Assembly (NCBI GenBank): GCA_944391445.1
Contig: CALXTL010000013.1
Coordinates: 1-53,646, forward strand
Length of the DNA: 53,646 nt
DNA from: an uncultured Alphaproteobacteria bacterium
GTDB lineage: Bacteria; Pseudomonadota; Alphaproteobacteria; RF32; CAG-239
Reading direction: 5' to 3'
Within the stretch, counting starts at the first letter, position 1. Every line of letters begins with the position of its first letter. Of this stretch, positions 43,505 to 50,177 are shown in pieces. The position numbers were made by a program, and so were the translations under genes. The notes under the pieces are model-generated. The model had not been told where the DNA came from, made no database searches, and saw nothing but the letters and a program-made list of their open reading frames with translations.

Positions 43505-43533
43505 ATTTTAGCGTAAAATAATAAGTTTGTCAG
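43505..43533 (-). promoter_or_regulatory. Candidate promoter of the small orphan gene, near-leaderless
   Basis: On the minus strand, CTGACA (43533-43528) and TAAAAT (43510-43505) with an exact 17-bp spacer. The predicted start of transcription is about three bases before the ATG at 43495. Confidence 0.5.
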
Positions 43534-43642
43534 CGCGTATATTACATATAAAAACTTGCAAAGTAAAGATAGAATCTCGCGTTTATTGGGCTGATCTCGG
43601 GCATAAATAAACAAAAAATATAAATTTTGTCTAAATTTTGTA

Positions 43643-43671
43643 TTGCAACCAGGTCAAATTTATGATATATT
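43643..43671 (+). promoter_or_regulatory. Candidate extended -10 promoter of the small lipoprotein gene
   Basis: TTGCAA at 43643 and TGATATATT ending at 43671, with an exact 17-bp spacer and an extended -10 (TGA before TATATT). It lies about 95 bases upstream of the ATG at 43766. Confidence 0.5.
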
Positions 43672-43791
43672 TATTTTATCAACAGCATTATTATGTATTT
43701 ATTGCTTCGGCAATTGTCGCGGAAAGTGCTTTAAAAAAGATTCAATCAACCAAAAACATAAAACTATGCAAAAAAAATTATTGCCACGGCT

Positions 43792-44085
43792 GTGGCATTG
43801 CTGAGTGTGTGCGTATTATCTTCTTGCGGTAAAGCCGTTGTGAAGAAAGTGAACGAAAACTCTGGAATTAACAGAGGAATTGTTCACCGTGTCGTTAAAA
43901 ATGACGGCCACGGATGCATGATAACTTATGTTCGTCTTCAGGACGGAACCGTTCTGAAAGGCGGCATTAATGAAGGAAGCGTCGGAGATGACAATAGTCA
44001 GATCTGGGACTTCTACTTTGTCGCCCCGGGCGACACTGTCGTCTACGACGACAGCAACGTCATTGAAGTAAAATTCAAGGACTAA
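43792..44085 (+). CDS. Small lipoprotein, apparently frameshifted in a poly-A run
   Basis: The intact part encodes 97 residues from a GTG at 43792, with lipobox LSSC and then a compact beta-rich domain (GTVLKGGINEGSVGDD). A normal signal peptide would begin at the ATG at 43766: with nine A instead of the eight present at 43770-43777, the reading is MQKKIIATAVALLSVCVLSSC, a perfect lipoprotein leader. As given, that frame stops after 12 codons. The shift could be a sequencing error, a phase-variable switch or transcriptional slippage. Function unknown. A terminator follows. Confidence 0.65.
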   Translation: MALLSVCVLSSCGKAVVKKVNENSGINRGIVHRVVKNDGHGCMITYVRLQDGTVLKGGINEGSVGDDNSQIWDFYFVAPGDTVVYDDSNVIEVKFKD

Positions 44086-44093
44086 CATAAAAC

Positions 44094-44131
44094 AACTCTC
44101 TTTGCCGGTTCAGGCAAAGAGAGTTTTGTTT
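44094..44131. terminator. Terminator after the small lipoprotein, shared with tyrS
   Basis: A perfect 13-bp stem (AACTCTCTTTGCC / GGCAAAGAGAGTT, 6-base loop) followed by TTGTTT. It lies between two convergent genes. Confidence 0.75.
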
Positions 44132-44163
44132 ATAAATACGCCGGGCCATTGCCCGCAACGTAT

Positions 44164-45411
44164 TTACCTTTTCAAAAGGCCATGTTTTTTCTTCCCTTGC
44201 GAAAGTTTGACTTGCCCGTTGACAAAGTCCCCCGTCCGGATGACATAATTTTCATCATGAACAGTTTGATCGTTGATTTTGAGGCCGCCTTGCTTGATCA
44301 AACGGCGTGCTTCTCCTTTGCTGGCCACAAATCCCAACTGCAAAAAAGCCTCCAGCACGCCGATGTCGCTGTCCACGTTCAGACTTGGCAGATCGCCGCC
44401 GGCCGCGCCTTGCTCAAAAACTTTGACCGCCGTATCTTGCGCCGCCCGGGCTTCCGCCTCGCCGCGGCAGATTTTTGTGGCTTCGAAAGCGAGAATTTTT
44501 TTCGCCTCGTTGATTTCCTGATCTTTCAACGCTTCCAGCCGCCGAACTTCATCCATCGGCAGGTCGGTGAAAATCCGCAGGCACTTGCCGACTTCCGCAT
44601 CGCCGATATTGCGGAAATATTGATAATAATCATAAGCCGGCAGTTTTTCTTCATTAATCCACACCGCGTTTCCTTCCGACTTGCCCATTTTCTTGCCGGC
44701 GGAATCCGTGATGATCGGGCTGGTAAAGCCAAAGAGCTCAACATCATACTTGCGGCGGCCGAGTTCGGTGCCCGAGGTGATGTTGCCCCACTGGTCGGAG
44801 CCGGCAATTTGTGCCCGGCAGCCATAGGTGCGGTAGAGTTCGCAAAAGTCATAACCCTGCAGCAGCATATAGTTAAATTCCAGAAAAGACATCGGCTGTT
44901 CGCGTTCCAGCCGGGTCTTGACGCTTTCCATCGTCAGCATGCGGTTGACGGTGTAATAAGTGCCGATATCGCGCAGAAAACCGAGATAATTTATGTCCTT
45001 AAACCAATCCCAGTTGTCCACCATCACCGCGTCATTGCCGCTGTTGCCGAATTTCAGAAATTTTGCAAAAGATTTCTTTAACCCTTCCACATTATGCGCC
45101 AAGGTTTCTTCACTCAAAAAAGGACGCAGTTTGTCTTTGCCCGAAGGGTCGCCGATGCGTGCGGTGGCGCCGCCGACCAGCGTCAGAGGCTTATGCCCGC
45201 ATTTCTGAAACCAGCGCATCATCATCAACGGCACAATATGCCCGACATGCAAACTGTCGCCGGTCGGATCCGAGCCCAGATAGCCGACAGCGGGTTTGCC
45301 TTCTTTTTCGCACTGATAGAGATAAGAGTCAAACCCTTCCTCATTCGTGCATTGGTTGTAAAACCCCCTTTCTGTCATGATATTCATGAACTGCGACTTA
45401 AACTGGCTCAT
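44164..45411 (-). CDS. tyrS: Tyrosyl-tRNA synthetase
   Basis: A 415-residue class I synthetase that charges tRNA-Tyr. The HIGH-type motif is HVGH, with DPTGDSLHVGH preceding; the KMSKS-type motif is KMGKS in AGKKMGKSEGNAVW. A C-terminal S4 RNA-binding domain spans about 345-410. Normal length. GGAAAGGG just before the ATG is the ribosome-binding site. No T-box or other leader is seen. Confidence 0.96.
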   Translation of the reverse strand: MSQFKSQFMNIMTERGFYNQCTNEEGFDSYLYQCEKEGKPAVGYLGSDPTGDSLHVGHIVPLMMMRWFQKCGHKPLTLVGGATARIGDPSGKDKLRPFLSEETLAHNVEGLKKSFAKFLKFGNSGNDAVMVDNWDWFKDINYLGFLRDIGTYYTVNRMLTMESVKTRLEREQPMSFLEFNYMLLQGYDFCELYRTYGCRAQIAGSDQWGNITSGTELGRRKYDVELFGFTSPIITDSAGKKMGKSEGNAVWINEEKLPAYDYYQYFRNIGDAEVGKCLRIFTDLPMDEVRRLEALKDQEINEAKKILAFEATKICRGEAEARAAQDTAVKVFEQGAAGGDLPSLNVDSDIGVLEAFLQLGFVASKGEARRLIKQGGLKINDQTVHDENYVIRTGDFVNGQVKLSQGKKKHGLLKR

Positions 45412-45508
45412 TTTCCCTTTCCTTACAAACAGTTTCTAACGAAATTTTAACTTGCCCATATTAGCATATAAAAACAACAATGCAAGCACGGGAGAATGTT
45501 TTTTCACG

Positions 45509-46621
45509 ATGGAAGCCTTAAAAGCGCAAAATGCCTTGGGGATCATGAGCGGCTCATCTTTGGAAGGGGCGCGTGCCGCCTTGATCCGCACCGACGGGAT
45601 AGATGTTTTTGAAGCGGGAAAGTCGCTTGAATTTCCCTATGAAGATGAGCTGATCAACCGTCTGCGTCTGTTGCGGGATCGTCCGGACGAGGTTTTGCCG
45701 GAGGATAAAAAAATGACGGAGCGCCTCTTTACCGATTTTGTACAGGGTATTGTGCGCGAGGTTAGAGAGACATCGGCGTTAACGCCAGATGTCATTGGTT
45801 TTCATGGGCACACGCTGTTGCATCGCCCGGCAGAGGGTCAGATTGTCCAGCTTGGCGATGCGCAATATCTGGCCGATGTAACAGGAATACGGGTCGTCAG
45901 CCGGTTTCGCCAGGCAGACGTTTCCGCCGGCGGGCAGGGCGCGCCGTTGTCGCCGGTTTATCACATGGCGCTGGCGCATAAATTGCCCAAACCGGTTGTT
46001 TTTTTGAATATTGGCGGTCTGGCCGCTTCGCTGACCTGGATTGGTTCCAATGGCGAAATGCGCGCTTTCGATGTTGGTGTCGGGCTCAATGCCGTGAATG
46101 ACTGGGTATTTCGTCATGCCGGCCAGCACACGGATTATAACGGCGCGCTGGCGGCTTCCGGCCGGGTAGATGAACATGTTTTGGCCGCGTTGATGCGTCA
46201 CAAATTTTTGGCTCAATTGCCGCCCAAAGCCGTTGATAAACAGACTTTTCGTGAAAAACTTGAAAATTTGGAAGGTTTGTCTCTGGCCGATGGCGCAGCC
46301 ACAGCCACTTCTTTTATTGCCGAAGAAATTGTTTATTCCATGGCATTGTATTTGCCGGAGATGCCGGTGGCGGTGGTGGTATGCGGCGGCGGTGCAAAAA
46401 ATCCGACTCTGTTGCGTTTTTTGCGCCAGAAATTATCCGGCGCCGATGTGCAAACGGGAGAATATTACGATCTTGATTCCCAGGGCGTAGAGGCGCAGGC
46501 ATTTGCTTATATGGCTGTTCGTCGGCTCAATTTCATGCCTTCTTCTTATCCGTTCACCACCGGTGTGCGCGAACCCTGCATCTGTGGCGAAGTTTTCGAA
46601 CAGCGTCCTCTTGGAAAATAA
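45509..46621 (+). CDS. anmK: Anhydro-N-acetylmuramic acid kinase
   Basis: A 370-residue enzyme that opens and phosphorylates anhydroMurNAc from peptidoglycan turnover, giving MurNAc-6-phosphate. The catalytic aspartate sits in FRQADVSAGGQGAPL (about residue 118). The ATP motif MSGSSLEG differs from the usual MSGTSxDG by Glu for Asp. A reading frame extends back to a TTG at 45452, but that part overlaps the promoter region; the ATG at 45509 fits the family. Divergent from tyrS. Confidence 0.9.
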   Translation: MEALKAQNALGIMSGSSLEGARAALIRTDGIDVFEAGKSLEFPYEDELINRLRLLRDRPDEVLPEDKKMTERLFTDFVQGIVREVRETSALTPDVIGFHGHTLLHRPAEGQIVQLGDAQYLADVTGIRVVSRFRQADVSAGGQGAPLSPVYHMALAHKLPKPVVFLNIGGLAASLTWIGSNGEMRAFDVGVGLNAVNDWVFRHAGQHTDYNGALAASGRVDEHVLAALMRHKFLAQLPPKAVDKQTFREKLENLEGLSLADGAATATSFIAEEIVYSMALYLPEMPVAVVVCGGGAKNPTLLRFLRQKLSGADVQTGEYYDLDSQGVEAQAFAYMAVRRLNFMPSSYPFTTGVREPCICGEVFEQRPLGK

Positions 46622-46757
46622 ACAATTTTTGGCTGCCGTCCGGTACTTGTCAAATTATAATTGACTCGGCCGGGGCATTGTATTATCTTAAAGCCCAGAT
46701 TCATTTTGAAAGACAAATCTGATGTGCAGTTTTTTCATACCCGATATTTTCAAAATT

Positions 46758-46780
46758 ATCCCCTAGGGGGATGTATTTTT
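46758..46780 (+). terminator. Weak terminator or hairpin after anmK
   Basis: A 6-bp G/C-rich stem (ATCCCC, TAG, GGGGAT) followed by GTATTTTT, 137 bases past the anmK stop and 77 bases before ileS. It is short and could instead lie in the ileS leader. The rest of the 227-base gap shows no riboswitch I can name. Confidence 0.35.
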
Positions 46781-46848
46781 GCTTGCACATATCTGACCAA
46801 ACTGATTTTCACAACATAATTTGCTTATAAAACCTAAGGTGTTTACTG

Positions 46849-49800
46849 ATGACTAAACATTATGCTGATGTTAAGGCCAAGCCTGACTTTGTAGAAATTG
46901 AAAAAGAAGTCCTGAAATTTTGGGATGAGAATAAAACTTTTGAAAAATCGGTGCACAATCGTGACGGTGCTGCCGAATTTGTGTTTTACGACGGGCCGCC
47001 CTTTGCCAACGGCACACCGCACTACGGGCATATCATGGTTTCTTATGTCAAAGACGTGGTAGCGCGCTTCCAGACCATGAACGGCAAAAAGGTTGAGCGT
47101 CGTCTGGGATGGGACTGCCACGGCCTGCCGGCTGAGATGTCGGCTGAAAAACAGCTTGGTGTTTCCGGTCGCAAACAAATAGAGCAATACGGCGTAGAGA
47201 AGTTTAACAATTTCTGCCGCTCGGATGTGCTCAAATATTCCGGCATCTGGGTCGAAATGTTTAAGCGCATCGGCCGTTGGGTAGACTTCAGTCATGATTA
47301 TAAAACCATGGATCTTCCCTTTATGGAAAGCGTTATTTCCAACTTCAAACAGCTTTATGACAAAGGTCTGGTTTATGAAGATTACCGGGTGCTGCCGTAT
47401 TCCTGGGCGGCGGAAACCCCGCTTTCCAATTTTGAAGTCAATCAGGGTTATCAGGACAAAACCGACAACGCAATCACCGTGATGTTCAAGCTGGAAAACG
47501 GCATGAAGATTTTGGTTTGGACCACCACGCCCTGGACTTTGCCGTCCAACCTGATGCTTGCCGTTGGCGAAGATATTGACTATGTGGTGATGGAAGAAGA
47601 GGGACAGAAATACATTTTGGCCCGCGCGCTGATGGGGCGCTATAAAAAACAGCTTGAGCATGCAGTCGAAGTTGGTTCGCTCAAAGGCAGAGAATTGGTC
47701 GGTTTGAGCTATGAGCCGATGTTCCCCTATTTCAAACACTTAAAAGAACAGGGTTGTTTTAAGGTTCTCTCCGGCGAGTTTGTTTCCACTGAGGATGGCA
47801 CCGGCGTTGTCCACATTGCGCCGGGTTTTGGTCAGGACGACTTTGATGTCTGTCGTGCCTATAACGAGCATTTCCCTGTTGTTTGCCCGGTGGATGAAGC
47901 CGGAAAATTCACGGCTGAGGTGTCGGATTACGAAGGGAAACAGGTTTTTGAGACCAATGAGCCGATTATGCAGTGGTTAAAAGAAAAAGGTCTCTTGGTC
48001 AAAAAAGAACAATACACGCACTCATATCCTTTCTGCTGGCGTACCGACACGCCGCTGATTTATAAAGCCATGTCAAGCTGGTTTGTCAAAGTGACGGACT
48101 TCCGCGACGAGATGGTCAAAAACAATCAGCAGATTAACTGGGTGCCCGATCACATCAAAGACGGCCGTTTTGGCAAATGGCTTGAGGGCGCGCGCGATTG
48201 GTCAATTTCACGCAACCGTTTTTGGGGGACGCCCATCCCGGTCTGGAAGTCAGACAACCCGAAGTTTCCGCGGGTGGATGTTTTTGGCTCTTTGGCCGAA
48301 ATTAAAGAAAAGACCGGTTTTGAGGTCAAAGATTTGCACAAACCCTATATTGATGAAGTGGTTTACAAAAATCCCGATGACCCGTCCGGCCAAACCATGA
48401 TGCGCCGTGTCGGCGATGTTTTTGACTGCTGGTTTGAGAGTGGCTCCATGCCTTATGCACAGGTTCACTATCCGTTTGAAAACAAACAGTGGTTTGAGGA
48501 ACATTTCCCGGCAGATTTCATTGTTGAGGCCATGGATCAGACCCGCGGCTGGTTTTATACGCTCACTGTTTTGTCCACGGCATTGCACAATCGCCCGGCG
48601 TTCAAAAACTGTATTTGCACGGGTCTGCTGATGGCCGAGGGCGGGCAAAAGCTTTCCAAACGGCTGAAGAACTATCCCGATCCCAACAATATTTTAGAAA
48701 CAATGGGGTCGGACACGCTGCGTTGGTTTTTGGTTTCTTCGCCGGTCTTAAAAGGCGGCAATCTTGCGGTGGACAAAGAAGGTAAAGAAATTGCCAAAGC
48801 GGCTCGCGTTGCGCAAATCCCGCTGTGGAATGCTTTTTACTTCTTCACGCTTTATGCCAACGCCGAAAGTTACAAAGCCAAAGAAATCAGCATTTCTTCC
48901 GAAGCAATTGACAATTACATTCTTTCCAAACTCAAACGGCTGAGTGGTTTAGTCAAAAAAGGTTTGGAGACATATGATGTCGCGCTGGCCTGCAACGAAA
49001 TTGCTTTGTTTATGGAGGTCTTAAACAACTGGTACATCCGCCGCACGCGCGACCGTTTTTGGGAAGGCGACACGCAGGCGTTTGACACGCTTTACACTGT
49101 CTTGCTTAACCTAAGCAAGATTATGGCGCCGTTGATGCCGTTTATCTGTGAACATATTTTCAAAACGCTCACGGGCGAGGAATCTGTCCATTTGGCGGAC
49201 TATCCGTTGCTGGAAGAAATCCGCGCTGATGAAAAACTGATGCGTGAAATGGACTTCGTGCAGGATCTGTGTTCGGCCGCCAAATTCATCCGCGAAGAGA
49301 AAAATCTGCGCAATCGTCTGCCGCTGGCAAGCCTGACGGTTATTGGTGCGGCGTTTGAAAAGTCGTATCAGGAAATTGTCAAAGATGAATTAAACGTCAA
49401 AGAAGTCCGTTTTGACAACGACCTCGGCCGCTATGCCGAAAAGAAAATCTATCTCTACACTCCCTTGCTTGGCAAAGCGCTTGGCAAAGATATGGGCGCG
49501 GTCATGGCGGCATACAAACAGGGACAATGGTGTCTGAACGCCGACGGCACGCTGGCCATTGCCGGCCGGAACCTGACCCCGGATTTGTTTGAAGTTCGTC
49601 TGGAGATGAAAGAAGGAGTGGCTGGCCGTGCTTTTGCCGATAATCGGGCGGTTGTGACTCTGGACACCGACGTCACTGCGGAGCTCAAACGCGAAGGCAT
49701 GGCCCGCGACTTTGTCCGGTTGGTGCAAAACTTGCGCAAGGACAAAGACTTCAACATTTCCGACCGCATTGAGCTTTGTTGGCAGACGGCCGACAGCGAG

Positions 49801-49938
49801 CTGGCCCGCGCATTGGAGGAAAACAAGGCCTATATTGCCGAGCAGGTTCTGGCTGTGCGCTTTGCGCAAGGCTGCCTAAATGGCGCCACGGCGGATATTG
49901 AGGGCAAAGACATCTGCTTTGATGCCAAAGTAGCCTGA
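46849..49938 (+). CDS. ileS: Isoleucyl-tRNA synthetase, eukaryote-like type (IleS2-like)
   Basis: A 1029-residue class I synthetase that charges tRNA-Ile and edits valine. The HIGH motif is HYGH (58-61) and the KMSKS-type motif KLSKR (601-605) in GQKLSKRLKNYPDP. The latter, with RLKNYP following and the length above 1000, marks the eukaryote-like second type, also seen in Rickettsiales and linked elsewhere to mupirocin tolerance. The C-terminal zinc finger of type 1 enzymes is absent. Confidence 0.95.
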   Translation: MTKHYADVKAKPDFVEIEKEVLKFWDENKTFEKSVHNRDGAAEFVFYDGPPFANGTPHYGHIMVSYVKDVVARFQTMNGKKVERRLGWDCHGLPAEMSAEKQLGVSGRKQIEQYGVEKFNNFCRSDVLKYSGIWVEMFKRIGRWVDFSHDYKTMDLPFMESVISNFKQLYDKGLVYEDYRVLPYSWAAETPLSNFEVNQGYQDKTDNAITVMFKLENGMKILVWTTTPWTLPSNLMLAVGEDIDYVVMEEEGQKYILARALMGRYKKQLEHAVEVGSLKGRELVGLSYEPMFPYFKHLKEQGCFKVLSGEFVSTEDGTGVVHIAPGFGQDDFDVCRAYNEHFPVVCPVDEAGKFTAEVSDYEGKQVFETNEPIMQWLKEKGLLVKKEQYTHSYPFCWRTDTPLIYKAMSSWFVKVTDFRDEMVKNNQQINWVPDHIKDGRFGKWLEGARDWSISRNRFWGTPIPVWKSDNPKFPRVDVFGSLAEIKEKTGFEVKDLHKPYIDEVVYKNPDDPSGQTMMRRVGDVFDCWFESGSMPYAQVHYPFENKQWFEEHFPADFIVEAMDQTRGWFYTLTVLSTALHNRPAFKNCICTGLLMAEGGQKLSKRLKNYPDPNNILETMGSDTLRWFLVSSPVLKGGNLAVDKEGKEIAKAARVAQIPLWNAFYFFTLYANAESYKAKEISISSEAIDNYILSKLKRLSGLVKKGLETYDVALACNEIALFMEVLNNWYIRRTRDRFWEGDTQAFDTLYTVLLNLSKIMAPLMPFICEHIFKTLTGEESVHLADYPLLEEIRADEKLMREMDFVQDLCSAAKFIREEKNLRNRLPLASLTVIGAAFEKSYQEIVKDELNVKEVRFDNDLGRYAEKKIYLYTPLLGKALGKDMGAVMAAYKQGQWCLNADGTLAIAGRNLTPDLFEVRLEMKEGVAGRAFADNRAVVTLDTDVTAELKREGMARDFVRLVQNLRKDKDFNISDRIELCWQTADSELARALEENKAYIAEQVLAVRFAQGCLNGATADIEGKDICFDAKVA

Positions 49939-49958
49939 TCAACCTGGCATGGATCTTA

Positions 49959-49994
49959 ATCTCCGCCGGTCAGATGACTGGCGGAGATTTTTTT
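49959..49994 (+). terminator. Terminator after ileS
   Basis: A 14-bp stem with one G-T pair (ATCTCCGCCGGTCA / TGACTGGCGGAGAT) followed by seven T, 20 bases after the stop. Confidence 0.85.
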
Positions 49995-50089
49995 ATAGTG
50001 AAAAATTAACGATTTAGTGCTAAAATAAAAAGCATAAATGCAAAATTTGTCGATTTTAAAGAAAAAATACAAAAATTGACAAAAACATA

Positions 50090-50118
50090 TTGCGCGGCTC
50101 AGAAAATTATGCTATATT
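50090..50118 (+). promoter_or_regulatory. Candidate promoter of the 977-residue protein gene
   Basis: TTGCGC at 50090 and TATATT at 50113 with a 17-bp spacer; the -10 is extended (TGC before TATATT). A consensus TTGACA lies further up at 50076 but is too far from this -10. AGGGGG before the ATG at 50178 is the ribosome-binding site. Confidence 0.45.
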
Positions 50119-50177
50119 ACCGACAATTATGGAAACTTAAGAGCCGCTAACCGGGCCTTGCTAGGGGGATAAACACA

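Noticed and set aside
43638..43832. Plus-strand 64-codon open frame
   Set aside because: It overlaps the lipoprotein leader in another frame and lies over the predicted promoter and 5' leader.
46622..46848. T-box or riboswitch leader before ileS
   Set aside because: No T-box motif or specifier stem seen; only a short hairpin.
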